Assembly: GCA_963970005.1 (NCBI GenBank)
Contig: CAXAMN010005336.1
Coordinates: 272,489 to 336,488, forward strand
Reading direction: 5' to 3'
Source: Durusdinium trenchii
Lineage: Eukaryota > Sar > Dinophyceae > Suessiales > Symbiodiniaceae
DNA: 64,000 bases
This document shows, piece after piece, positions 31,201 through 40,216 of this stretch. The translations under genes were made by a program, and so were the position numbers. Under the pieces are notes generated by a model. It made no database searches. It was not told where the DNA came from and saw nothing but the letters and a program-made list of their open reading frames with translations. Position 1 is the first letter of the stretch, and each line of letters starts with the position of its first letter.

Positions 31201-31441
31201 GAACTTTGCTATGATTGACACGGAGGTTATGTGCTCAAGGCCCACTGACGAGGACAGTCATGGTCCAATGTTTATTTCACTCAGACCAGCTTCTTCTTCA
31301 TCTGGAGACAGAAGACAGTATCGCACGGGAGCAACTCTTCATGAGGCGAAACTGCGGAGGAAGGAGAGACAGAAAGAGAATAAAAGGAAAGGAAGGCCGC
31401 CAACTTCTGATCAAGCAGCTTCATCGACTGCAGCGGCATGA
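28298..31441 (+). CDS. P1 accessory protein, part 3: EEP-family nuclease-like domain
   Basis: The frame is open back to 28163 but overlaps part 2 until about 28295; useful sequence begins ELVCDFFIKVLPK. The first 600 residues are unrecognised, with an acidic stretch (29240-29400) and a basic one (29490-29640). From 30214 the motifs of the endonuclease/exonuclease/phosphatase fold appear in order: LTFLSWNYGN (Asn), VVILQEAHL (Glu), VCNYHVDTH (His), IISGDANSL (Asp and Asn) and EDSHGPMFISL (His, 31251-31283). These are the metal and catalytic positions of AP-endonuclease and deadenylase-type enzymes. The C-terminus is Arg/Lys-rich. Substrate is unknown; DNA, RNA and phosphoesters are all possible. 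Stop at 31441. Confidence 0.75.
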   Translation, partial: ELVCDFFIKVLPKWVLDHSILWEEFMILDPDTNLPAYKTSEAALQAEVNPEKYHTHFAMNFKKFRFSARVVWYLIDRDRNHLESFLHNSNSRFVQHACYQLREYVQARVAVSDPLYEMIKKEEFERQYNSKFLEAISCSRVVVEPVSSGTYEPSSKLNLKVLQNILKGVYKIQKNEELAREREEEEEQAAQNISNLLADDMELDFDDDDVPVWRSIVNKYREGDQVLQREAVKITHLFKDKKDNEKATEVFNSERTDFHETSEPLPRTMGENLVEDLLTKNVAERAFEAGEEVPPYTRVSTIAGGIYTGSMMLTKDEDMEEEAPEEDPAVEPVKDEEMFDENAGTFPSEGPKMEVDQEEAKEESTPHFLSREIGEGSAASYLPSGEKDANLEDTSGQRKSKKSRLNKILDPHFHEEVQDDATLEEKKKAVKKIREVREDDGEKKLEAEIQESFPSEVVVDKDPVDANNTYELHTSPLRLLGELTGDPGIGFYQLCFRETHARLLNHVCFRKGEISHPHYQSRINEDDFVRSIRSVCPVPPPDCYEHDSEHDLKRFFINDDRISYLDGKYQVDPKAFERAEHAREELEDTKKELKKELESYGPNGPSWDFVSFYEELCRRFLKGRIEEQYGTNLLASSEPLTFLSWNYGNMVRGQKYTTPRFLQGLDSAMRPRKQSAMSLQYEQFENNLFFNMLFFLRAHVVILQEAHLLVPAKEFIEQKNWTVCFNDWENLAVMARLAPGGYVKIIAGHDQDLGHCEQRDVTWAIYEICFGKTRPRQEFKDADFEFDDYGPEDQRVPLTRANMHTIRVCNYHVDTHRAVDAHLLTGEQTALMLYECFVYEVDIISGDANSLAYRMSGYKRQPMANYYYSTMQHWIRRFSEARVKADPGIKAPIPRTFYSSTSLVLKQCEDYFDKLWEEYSTIEKEEYQGSQLGDTCLSTIVEWGHSMSEEEYENSTVSTKEFICNFSENFAMIDTEVMCSRPTDEDSHGPMFISLRPASSSSGDRRQYRTGATLHEAKLRRKERQKENKRKGRPPTSDQAASSTAAA

Positions 31442-32357
31442 AACTCAGAGCGGAAGCTAACTTTTAAATGATGGCTAGGAAGTGAAGATACTTCTGATCA
31501 CAGTTGATACTTTGCTTCCAAGCTTGACTTTAAGTTGCCAGGCTGAAGTTTTAATGAACTCTGGTTTGCAACAAGGAGAAACTTTTTGACAAAGAAGATA
31601 CTCCTGCATTCCAGGTTTATACGCTTTAGCATGCAGATAGGTATGGACAGTTTTGCATAACTGATGATATCTATCACAGCCGCTTTTTCTGAGGTGACCT
31701 CTAATGGACAACCATTCATGGTTGAGGATTAAGTCATTTCATAAGTTTGCATTTGTAGTGCAAGTTTTGTACATACATTTGCCGGTGTCTCCTTCCTTGT
31801 GTTTTTGATGTCAATGAGAAAGAGTCCTTTTGATGCAGTTGCATTTTTATTTAAGTTCTGTGTATGGAAGCGGCCGAGACCACTTTTCGAGAAGAACATT
31901 CCTCGGACCGAGAGTTGACGCTCCTTGCATTTTGCAAGGCATCCTAATTCATTGCAATTTGTGCGGTCTTGAATTTTTAGTTCTTCGTTACGCGAGTGTC
32001 GTTTACTGCTTTTACAGGTCTCTGTGTAAGAAAGCCGCTTTCCTTGAATTTAAGTTTCTTTAAGGCTCTAGCTATTTAAGGGCTATTGAGCGCCGGTACA
32101 CGGTATCTTCGCCGGTTGAACAATACAGTCTCCAGCCGAGATACATTGTCGTTGACTTTGTAGTTGAGGTGAGTCAGCTATTGCTCCCTCACTGTATTTA
32201 GTAGACTTTGAGATTACCTTTTCTATAGTATGAAACATACTAGAATCGGTAAGTACAGGGCACCGTAGTTTCCTTTTAGAGCTTGCTGGACTGCTTTAGC
32301 CTTGCGGTAGAAAAAGTATGCGACATACGCAATAGGCAGGAGTGGACATGAATTTTG
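31442..32357 (+). other. P1 3' noncoding region
   Basis: No gene was seen. It should contain the polypurine tract and 3' LTR, but no clear purine run next to a TG start and no copy of the 5' region was found. The right side runs into the N gap. Confidence 0.4.
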
Positions 32358-32757
32358 NNNNNNNNNNNNNNNNNNNNNNNNNNNNNNNNNNNNNNNNNNN
32401 NNNNNNNNNNNNNNNNNNNNNNNNNNNNNNNNNNNNNNNNNNNNNNNNNNNNNNNNNNNNNNNNNNNNNNNNNNNNNNNNNNNNNNNNNNNNNNNNNNNN
32501 NNNNNNNNNNNNNNNNNNNNNNNNNNNNNNNNNNNNNNNNNNNNNNNNNNNNNNNNNNNNNNNNNNNNNNNNNNNNNNNNNNNNNNNNNNNNNNNNNNNN
32601 NNNNNNNNNNNNNNNNNNNNNNNNNNNNNNNNNNNNNNNNNNNNNNNNNNNNNNNNNNNNNNNNNNNNNNNNNNNNNNNNNNNNNNNNNNNNNNNNNNNN
32701 NNNNNNNNNNNNNNNNNNNNNNNNNNNNNNNNNNNNNNNNNNNNNNNNNNNNNNNNN
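32358..32757. other. assembly gap (400 N)
   Basis: A run of 400 Ns, probably a placeholder length. It borders a TA/CA microsatellite on the right and may hide the end of P1. Confidence 0.99.
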
Positions 32758-32776
32758 ATATATATATACACACACA
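32758..32776. repeat. TA/CA microsatellite at gap edge
   Basis: (AT)n followed by (AC)n directly after the N run. The repeat probably caused the assembly break. Confidence 0.85.
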
Positions 32777-32943
32777 ATGTTCCAAACCAAATGAAGCTGC
32801 AACAACGCTCAAGCTTGTATGTGCAGTAGAGTGACATTTCCTTTCATTTTCCTCTGCCAGTCGGAGAGAAGCATAGCCTGAAGGATTGGCATGCATCCCT
32901 TGCTGTAAACAGAACATGCACTCATGCTGAGGGCAAAAGTCAC

Positions 32944-33021
32944 CTGCGGAATGGTGATATCCACTTTGACATCGGCATCTTGAGCGCCAGCAAGACTTGC
33001 GATGGCTTTCTCCACGGCTAC
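32944..33021 (-). CDS. isolated 26-codon exon of a host gene
   Basis: The minus strand reads VAVEKAIASLAGAQDADVKV and six more residues, flanked by TTCAG|GTAGCC (acceptor side) and CCGCAG|GTGACT (GT donor). It is exactly 78 nt, so phase is kept. The alternating hydrophobic pattern resembles the short repeated domains of dinoflagellate secreted or membrane proteins (from memory of similar sequences). Neighbouring exons were not found; the gap at 32358 may hide some. Confidence 0.5.
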
Positions 33022-33772
33022 CTGAACTGGACAAAATCTTGAGAAGGGTCTTGCACTAGTAGCTTTATGCCACAAATGAAATCAAGCAAACACACGGAAA
33101 CCGTTCTGTACAATGCAGCAGCTGGTAGGCAGGCCAAGCATGCTTGGTTTTTGTAGCTACCCCCCATGCCTGGGGGCATTCTTTAGCCCTAACAAGTCCA
33201 CGTGGCTGAATCCCCACTAGCAGCACCTCCCGACAAGCACTTTGCAGCTTGTGGTGTTTAGCGGAATGGAATAGAACACAAAACACATCCTTCACATGAC
33301 CACTTCAAACGCCACACATGGAAATAACCTTTCTTGGACACGCGGACAAGCGTCGGAACAGGTGCCGGATGGTGACCTCTTTTGATCGTATTTTGTGATT
33401 GACTTCTTCTCACGCTCAAGAAGCCCAAGACATATCCCTAACAGCTGAGCATGAATCTGCCCATATTATATATATAGTAGGCAATGGCAACATGGCAACC
33501 AAAAAAGCGCTGATGTGCCAAGCACGACAACACCACAACAAACAAGAGCCTCCCAGCAAGTCCGAACGACGGCATGACCCGATTTCAACATCACAGCGTG
33601 ACAACATGTCGGCCTAGCAGCCTGACAACTTGCTGGCGTGACACCACGCCAGCATATCAGCTTGACAACATGAATCACGACAAAAAAACGCACACTGGCC
33701 CAACCGCGTGTCAACATGTCACCCTGACAACACGTCCGCACGATGACATGTGAGCATCGCACAACGACAATT
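33022..33772. other. no gene recognised; degenerate repeats
   Basis: At 33598-33745 loose copies of TGACAACATG-like words occur, some overlapping GCGTGAC/GTCACGC-like inverted words. Nothing else was seen. Confidence 0.4.
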
Positions 33773-34758
33773 TCAGCATACCCACATCGTCCTCCAGAAC
33801 CTAAACTTCCACAGGAACCAGCTCAGGAAGCTCCGCAATCTCCTCCAACCTGCTCCGCTCGGGACTTCTTGCTCGGGAACTTTCTCGAGCTTGAAAGTTG
33901 AGCGAGAGGATGTATGGCCCAAGAACGGCACATCTTGCCCACTGAAGGTGTATACCAACACGCCTTGGGTGCTTTCATTTTTGGGGCGTATGAATGGACA
34001 AGCCATGCCAACTTGACCAAAACCTTCCTGGAGCGCTTGTCGGAGAATTTGGCATTCATGTTGGCGATGTGATTGGTTGTGGTGATCTTTCATCTCCGGT
34101 TTGTCAGAGGGTGAAACAACAGCTGCATGACCTCTTCTCCTTTCGACTGTGGGAAGAGAGCACTTCCAGTTCAAGTCTTGAATATTGTCGCTGTAAGATG
34201 GAAATCAAAGAAACTCACATGGACATAAGCCTTCACCACAGCCACTACCTCCACAAATTGAAGCCCGTCACCGTGACCGATGAGAAAACTCCTTGCTCGG
34301 GAACTTGCCCCGGAACCTGCTCCGGGAATCTGCTCCGAAGTCTTTTCTACAGCTGAAGACCCCCAAGCATCGCTGTTAGGAAGAACTTTGGAGGCGCATG
34401 TCTTCATAATTTCGGCCGAGGAACTGAGACGTTGGAGCTTCCCACCTTAGACAGAGCTAGCAGATCGAAGTCAAACGATTGCTTTGCACCGCACATTGCC
34501 CTTAACTTAACTGTTAGGCCATTGCTTTCTGTTTTCTTCTGACCCTGATTGTTTTCTTTTTTGTATACAATTCTTTGGACCTTTAGACATGTCCCCCCTC
34601 CTGCTTCGTCTGTTGTTCCAAATGAGACTCAAGAGAAAAGAATTCTCTGAGCAAGGGGCAAACTCGTCCGCTTCCATCACATCAAGACCCAAATCTCCTG
34701 CCACCTCTGCCACGACATCCCTCCCATCCTGGCATGCTGAAAAACCTTTTGATAACAT
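33773..34758 (-). other. possible minus-strand exons left of R2
   Basis: Three protein-like minus-strand stretches in different frames lie at 34758-34507 (including VVAEVAGDLGLDVMEADEFA), 34407-34171 and 34059-33823 (basic, including KRSRKVLVKLAWLVHSYAP). They may be exons or a decayed gene next to the R2 insertion site. No family is recognised. Confidence 0.2.
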
Positions 34759-34865
34759 ATTGTTATGTATGTATATGTATATATATTTATTTATTTATTT
34801 GCATACACAGAATTATGAGAAACAGTGAAGCAGCTTTATCTCCAAAAAGGCAAGAGCAATAGGAA

Positions 34866-34870
34866 TAATA
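34866..34870. repeat. R2 target site duplication, left copy
   Basis: TAATA immediately outside the left LTR, identical to 55364-55368. A 5-bp duplication is typical of copia integrases. Confidence 0.9.
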
Positions 34871-34979
34871 TGAATTTACAGGCCAACAGCCTACAAGTAC
34901 CAACATGTAGAGCGCCCTTTTCTTGAGCCAAACATAGAGGTCAATATGGTATGTACAGGTGTACAATCGTGCAAATACA
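34871..34979 (-). repeat. 3' LTR of R2
   Basis: 109 bp, identical base for base to 55255-55363. On the minus strand it starts TGTATTTGCACG and ends CTGTAAATTCA. It carries TTTGGCTCAAG (34922-34932), the last 11 nt of the dinoflagellate spliced leader. Confidence 0.95.
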
Positions 34980-34989
34980 CCCCCCGCTG
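34980..34989 (-). promoter_or_regulatory. R2 polypurine tract
   Basis: The minus strand reads CAGCGGGGGG directly before the TG of the 3' LTR, the position of the plus-strand primer. The core CGGGGGG recurs inside the element. Confidence 0.8.
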
Positions 34990-35530
34990 AACGCACTTGG
35001 CAGCAAAGGTAGTGAAGGACACTATACACGACTATGTACACGGGACAACGTGCATACCGATCTGACCTCCGGTTCCCCGGTGTTTCCTTTCATGGTTAAC
35101 ACCGTACGTGCCTGCGGCTTTCATAGATTCTTTGCCGACCTGAGGCGCAAGGGAACGACGATTAACTCGATTGGTTATGAAGTAAGAACGCCGAACGGAC
35201 GAATTGCAGTCGGACGCAGCTCTTTTCACATGCATCCGCAGATCGTCAAACTGGAAATGGGCCTTTTACGTAGGCACACGTTTCCACGCGGCATAATTAG
35301 TGATGCTTCCGTTTCAGGAAGAGTGCACTTCGGCTGAATCGAATTTAAGCCTTGCAAAGAATGCGGACCGCCTCAAAGAAGATGACGTGAGGCAACTGCT
35401 TCCGCAGCGCGTGCAAGGACTTCCGAGAGCATTTCGACGCCTAGAAAGACAATGCGCTACCACAAGCACTAGATGAAAAGAACAGCACAACTGTCAAGAG
35501 GCATCGGCTCCCGCCGTGCATAGGTGGGGT
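34990..35530 (-). other. R2 3' noncoding region
   Basis: It lies between the accessory stop and the polypurine tract. A plus-strand open frame (34951-35337) crosses the LTR edge and is not credible as a gene. No other feature was seen. Confidence 0.5.
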
Positions 35531-38500
35531 TTATCGGCCGCGACCCCACCAGTCCGCTCCGTAGTTATCTTGGTACCAGGTCCAATCCGCATAGTGCCAA
35601 CCTGGAATGGTACCAACGTCGTCATCGAGGTCCCTCCAGTCACGGGCCCATCGATTCCTTGGGTAAGGTGCGTTCTCACGGGCCTGTCGACCTCCGTGGC
35701 GCCATGTGCCCTTACCTTTCCCTTTTGCTCGATCGACACCCTCTCTTTCCGGAACATGGATGTTCCTTGGGTCTGCTCGCACGAGGTTCTCATAGGACGG
35801 GATGCTCTGGAGATCGGATGACAACCATCCAACAAACTCCGTTTTCAGCTTCTCTACGTCCTTCTCTTCCGAGAGGAATGAGCCAGAGAACCCCAAGACT
35901 TCGAAGCGGTGGTGTTCCATTGCGTACAGTCCAACAAAGACACCAGGGCGTAGGATCTTGTTCTTCCAGAACACAAAGACCTCGTTCGACACATCGACCT
36001 CGCGCTGAGATGTGTCGGGGATCATCAAGATCTTTGCTTTCACATTGATGCCTACCCCTTCTTGGATTTGTTGGGCGGTGCGCGTCGGAATGGGCAATAC
36101 CGCTGAGCTGAGTCGTTGCAAAAACTTCAAACAGTCAGGGGACATGTCCTGCGCCGCGCAGTTGAACGCGTAGAATGGATCCAAGCACAACCGCTCTGTG
36201 AGCGAGCCAAATTCCAATTTGGACGCTTTGTCCATGGCGTGTGCTCGGATTGTCGCAATGGCAGATTGTCCAGTCCTGATCCTACCACCTGCAGGATTCC
36301 TCAGCCCACGGTCCCCCCGGGCACGAATATCGTCATCCGGGAACATGTCCAATGACAAGTCGAAACCGAAGCTTGCGGCCAAGTTTTCAAGACGGACAAG
36401 CAGCGATGCCTTTCTCATATCCGTTGCAACACGAGCTAGTCGTCCACAGTTCAAGCACGACAAACATCCGAATGGGGAATCGGATCCGCAGTCAATGCAA
36501 TGCTGTGGCTCAACGTCGTGCTGGCGAACGGTGATCCACCGTGAAGTGAAGAACCTTTCGTTTCCCCGAGGATCATAGCGCATCTCCATCTCAGGGGTCC
36601 AATGCGCCCAATCAACCGATCCCAGCGAGAGAGGCCATGCCGAGTTGTTGGGGGCATCGCCTTCCGGCTGCCATGCAATTGCCATGTACGGAGTTGAGTA
36701 CGTTCCGATATTGGCATCTGCATGCTCGAGCTGATCCTTGCAGAACTCACGGTTGTACGATTCGAGGATGAAGGCATTTTCCACCCAGGCCCCATGCACC
36801 CATTTCTCATACTTTCCGAACAGGTCCCACCTTGACCTTGCCAGCAATGACTGCCTTCTTGCGTTGTCATCTGCCTCATCACCACGGTCAAGCCGTTCCC
36901 GGCGACGCACGACAATGTCTCGGAGATCCTGATTGAATGAGGCTCTCTCTTTTGCATAATCGTGGTTCGCATAGATGAAGCACTTTGCTGACACATCATA
37001 CGCATAGATGAGGAACTGGTTCGGAACCCAATCAGTGGTCACGACGGCTTGGCTTTGAGTGACGGCGAACCTGATTCCATATGACACCGCCATCTCAACA
37101 TCAACTGCGACCGCAACTGGTCTGGTCGAGGCCATTCCTGCTTGACTCGTCTTCTGAATGCTCCACGGATCGAAAGCCGAGAAGTACGAATGAGCCTTGC
37201 TAGTCCTGAGTCCCCCCGGACAAATGCCACATCGGATCACATCGTCCAAGAAGGCGATATGAGTGTAGTGGTACAAGATCTTGGGGTGAATATCCTTGAT
37301 GTGCAAGTCAAGTCGTACTGGAAGCGTAGGATGCTCCCGTCGCAGCAGGCGTTCGATCGTGAACGACGGATCAAGACAGATGATTCTGTCGACCTCGGGC
37401 CACGCCATGTTGATGTTCTCCAGAATCCAGTCGTTGTGAGATTGGATTGCCTTGATTCGCACCGGCAGGAAGAGATACTTCTCAGCGAAGAGTTCCCCCT
37501 CGCGGGCAAGCTGCACATCGAGCATAAACCTATGGTTTGACGTCACGATGTCAATCAAGTCCGACACAGTGAGGGAGCGGGAGTACCTGCTCTTGATGAA
37601 TGAGAACACCGACGCAAAATCCATCCATGCTCCATCTTGGAAGTCCGGAAGCGGAATGCGATCTCGTCGATTGGCATGGTTATGCCCTCGCAGCAGGCCG
37701 GAGACACGCTTTGAAACAAAGAACTGCTCCTGGTCATACCATCCGATCACAGCGGCACCCGGCACTTGGTTTGCCGGCATTGTCGTACGGATTGGAGTTC
37801 CTCCTGCTGGGACCAATTTGGGCGCATCCCTTCCGGGGGCCGCAGTACTCGATGCTGCGGCTTTGGGCACGGATGATGGCTTTGGCATGTGTTTCGCCTT
37901 GGGAGGATTGGCAGATGATGATGATGTCCCTGCGGTTTCTTCCATCTCGACGTCGACCACCTCTGATGAGCCCCTCTTGGCTCCGGCTTCCGCCGAGCTG
38001 GACATGTCGACATTCACGACTTTGTCTCCAGTTCGGAGCTTCTTGAGGCTGTCTGGCGCTGCCTTCGCCTTAGGAGCTGCACCGAGATCAGCGGCAGTCT
38101 TTCTTTTGAGGGCAGGCAGTTCCTCTGCGACCGGGCGGTGAACTCCGTCCTTGTCCCGTTTGTACGGGCAAGGTTCCGCCGGCGGCGGTGGCGGGAGTTC
38201 ATCATCGTCTCCGTCATCGTCGATGAAGTGCAAAGGAAGAGTTCTGCCTGTGACCGCCTCGGTGTAATGGCGCAGGGCGTTGCTCGACATTGAGATTGCT
38301 CCATGCGGGTTCCTCGAAAGATGCAATGCACCCCCTTCGAGGTATTGGGCTGCATAGATCTTGTTGAACTTCATCTTATCGGCAACGCTTTCCAGCGCGC
38401 CTGAACCTCCGACGATTTGCTGATTGAAAACAATCTCTTCATCATCGGATTCAAGAGCGTCATCCTGCGGATCCTGGTAACCTTCGGCAAGGGCAGTCTT

Positions 38501-40126
38501 GTAGTGATCGCCCACGATCTCAATGATCTCATCGACAGTCTCAGGAGGTTGGTCGATGTCCGATCTGACACGAAGGTCTGACTCTTCAATCTCTACTCTA
38601 GACACGTGTTCCCAAGCGCCCTTCTTGCCAGCGTTCACGCTCATGAGCTTCTCGTCAGGGCATGAATCATTTGGCTCAGCAAGAAGCGTTGTCTTCTGAG
38701 TTGGATGAGGTTCATCATCAGGGTCATAGTCTGGAACGAAGTCATCCTCCACAGGGTCGTTGACGCTTGAGTCCTTTTCAGGTGACGAGGTGATGTCAAC
38801 TGTTGGCTCACCAGTTCCCTGGGGCAAAATGATACCAGCCCGCTCCAGTTCCTCCGGAGTGGCCTTCAAATGCTCCCCAGTGATCTCATCCAACAGCGCC
38901 ACTTCGTGACCATCAGCGTACACACATGTCTTGCAAAGGTTGGGTTCGATCATAATCTTGTTCTCAGGGAATCGGTCATGCGGCTCGAGAAACACGTAGG
39001 ACGCACGATATCTCTCTCGGGCCTCGGCTTCCGCACGGGCTTTCTCCTCTTTTGGAGTCATGACAGGCTGAAGGCGAGCTTGCTTCCGCAGCGCTTCACA
39101 GTCTTTCAATCGCCACATCTGATAGGTCAGCCTCGCCATAGCAACGAAGTATCGGTAGTAAGCCGTCCTGTTGCTATCGCTGTCCTCTGCATGAAACCCA
39201 TCGTAGCGAGTGGTGGCGCGTGTGAGCGGAGATCCACTCACAGCAAGCAACCCCTTGTTCTGGGCGGCGTCACCGAACAAGCACATCTGGCGCGCGAAAT
39301 CTTGGTGGAGTCCAAAGGAATTCGCGTCTGCATATGCTATTATCGATATGGCCCCCACATCGGGGCGCTGGAGGAAGTTCGCTAGTCTCTCCAACTGCGC
39401 GAAATGCCTCCTCGCTAATTCATCCTGCCACTCTGAAGCAGCGCGCTGAACAGCTGGATTCCGGTGTACACTTCTGGAGTCAATCCAAGTGTTGCCGACG
39501 AACCCGTGCTTCCCCCACACGTCGTTGCCGGCATACGACACCACGATAACCGCTGGGGCACGCCGTTCCCGGCTGCGTCGTCTGGCATTGTTTAGGCAGC
39601 TCTCGATCTCATCGTTGATCTCCTCGAGCCCCTTGCCCCAACGCATCCCGTACTGGACCGATGCCGCAGTCTCGCGCAAGCCGCTGGGATCGGCTTTAAT
39701 GAATTCGCCGATGTTCCGTCTGGTCAGACGCGGCGGTTCAAATGATCCCTCAGGAGGTGCTTCGGCCTGCACCAGGGCCATGCTCGAATCGCCGACGAAG
39801 ATGAAGTCAGCCTCCGGTTCCCCGGGGCACGGAAGTGCACCAAGGATCTTCAGGCTTGTTCGATCCAGCCAGCGAGCATAATCCAAGTGGATTTTCTCGA
39901 GCGCAGCTTTCGCGAAACTCAGGTTGTCCACGTTCTGTTGCACCGTGACATGTGCCCTCGCATCAACCGGATGGTCGACAATCGCAGCGAGGCACCCGAC
40001 ACTTTCCAAAAGTTCGTCCCACTTCTCACGGTTGGTGGGTTCCGAAGGCATGGAAACATAGTCCGAAAACTTCGACACCAGGTTCCCCTGTGCGTTCTTC
40101 CCATCGCACACGAACTTGGGCTCCAT
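35531..40126 (-). CDS. R2 accessory protein: SGNH-hydrolase-like and Tpt1-like domains
   Basis: The first ATG is at 40126 and the stop at 35531, about 1531 residues uninterrupted. Near residues 105-315 are the blocks of SGNH/GDSL hydrolases: FIFVGDSSMALV (Ser), VIVVSYAGNDVW (Asn) and YDGFHAEDS (Asp-x-x-His). An acidic, Pro-rich and nuclear-signal-like middle follows (380-790). At about 800-1040 (37715-37000) lies a divergent Tpt1/KptA-like domain: LLRGHNHANRR, GAWMDFASVFSFI, VRIKAIQSHND, ILYHYTHIAFLDDVIRCG and VAVDVEMAVSYGIRFAV. The family LRH and QGH motifs are altered to LRGH and QSH, so activity is doubtful. A zinc-ribbon-like Cys cluster (CIDCGSDSPFGCLSC) and a Lys/Gly/Trp-rich tail end the protein. 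It lies 76 nt after the pol stop in the same position as P1's accessory gene. The intact frame suggests recent selection or youth. Confidence 0.75.
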   Translation of the reverse strand: MEPKFVCDGKNAQGNLVSKFSDYVSMPSEPTNREKWDELLESVGCLAAIVDHPVDARAHVTVQQNVDNLSFAKAALEKIHLDYARWLDRTSLKILGALPCPGEPEADFIFVGDSSMALVQAEAPPEGSFEPPRLTRRNIGEFIKADPSGLRETAASVQYGMRWGKGLEEINDEIESCLNNARRRSRERRAPAVIVVSYAGNDVWGKHGFVGNTWIDSRSVHRNPAVQRAASEWQDELARRHFAQLERLANFLQRPDVGAISIIAYADANSFGLHQDFARQMCLFGDAAQNKGLLAVSGSPLTRATTRYDGFHAEDSDSNRTAYYRYFVAMARLTYQMWRLKDCEALRKQARLQPVMTPKEEKARAEAEARERYRASYVFLEPHDRFPENKIMIEPNLCKTCVYADGHEVALLDEITGEHLKATPEELERAGIILPQGTGEPTVDITSSPEKDSSVNDPVEDDFVPDYDPDDEPHPTQKTTLLAEPNDSCPDEKLMSVNAGKKGAWEHVSRVEIEESDLRVRSDIDQPPETVDEIIEIVGDHYKTALAEGYQDPQDDALESDDEEIVFNQQIVGGSGALESVADKMKFNKIYAAQYLEGGALHLSRNPHGAISMSSNALRHYTEAVTGRTLPLHFIDDDGDDDELPPPPPAEPCPYKRDKDGVHRPVAEELPALKRKTAADLGAAPKAKAAPDSLKKLRTGDKVVNVDMSSSAEAGAKRGSSEVVDVEMEETAGTSSSSANPPKAKHMPKPSSVPKAAASSTAAPGRDAPKLVPAGGTPIRTTMPANQVPGAAVIGWYDQEQFFVSKRVSGLLRGHNHANRRDRIPLPDFQDGAWMDFASVFSFIKSRYSRSLTVSDLIDIVTSNHRFMLDVQLAREGELFAEKYLFLPVRIKAIQSHNDWILENINMAWPEVDRIICLDPSFTIERLLRREHPTLPVRLDLHIKDIHPKILYHYTHIAFLDDVIRCGICPGGLRTSKAHSYFSAFDPWSIQKTSQAGMASTRPVAVAVDVEMAVSYGIRFAVTQSQAVVTTDWVPNQFLIYAYDVSAKCFIYANHDYAKERASFNQDLRDIVVRRRERLDRGDEADDNARRQSLLARSRWDLFGKYEKWVHGAWVENAFILESYNREFCKDQLEHADANIGTYSTPYMAIAWQPEGDAPNNSAWPLSLGSVDWAHWTPEMEMRYDPRGNERFFTSRWITVRQHDVEPQHCIDCGSDSPFGCLSCLNCGRLARVATDMRKASLLVRLENLAASFGFDLSLDMFPDDDIRARGDRGLRNPAGGRIRTGQSAIATIRAHAMDKASKLEFGSLTERLCLDPFYAFNCAAQDMSPDCLKFLQRLSSAVLPIPTRTAQQIQEGVGINVKAKILMIPDTSQREVDVSNEVFVFWKNKILRPGVFVGLYAMEHHRFEVLGFSGSFLSEEKDVEKLKTEFVGWLSSDLQSIPSYENLVRADPRNIHVPEREGVDRAKGKGKGTWRHGGRQARENAPYPRNRWARDWRDLDDDVGTIPGWHYADWTWYQDNYGADWWGRGR

Positions 40127-40216
40127 GATCGCGGAGGACACGTCGAAAGAAGTCGAAGTAGAAGTCGAGCGAGTAGCGCAAAGATCACAGTGACACGTGG
40201 TCGTACGAGCGGCTAG

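Larger units (their letters stand above)
17114..32357 (+). mobile_element. large copia-type retrotransposon P1 with accessory genes
   Basis: The element reads gag-protease-integrase-(methyltransferase-like)-RT-RNase H, the copia order, then a 5.4-kb accessory region with Tpt1-like and EEP domains and a 3' noncoding tail. Left and right limits are approximate: no LTR pair was found, and the 3' end may lie in the N gap at 32358-32757. Its codon use is visibly richer in A/T at third positions than R1, R2 and the KDZ genes. One in-frame TGA splits pol, and two frame changes split the accessory region. Otherwise long frames are open, so it is not old. Confidence 0.8.

Noticed and set aside
17020-31930. 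Shared TGACGCTCC at about 17026 and 31915 as LTR remnants of P1
   Set aside because: Only 9 bp match and flanks differ. A chance match is likely.
32223-33034. Long open frames across the N gap
   Set aside because: They consist mostly of unknown residues from Ns.
34951-35337. Plus-strand 128-codon gene
   Set aside because: It starts inside the R2 LTR, runs antisense to the element, and has no motif.
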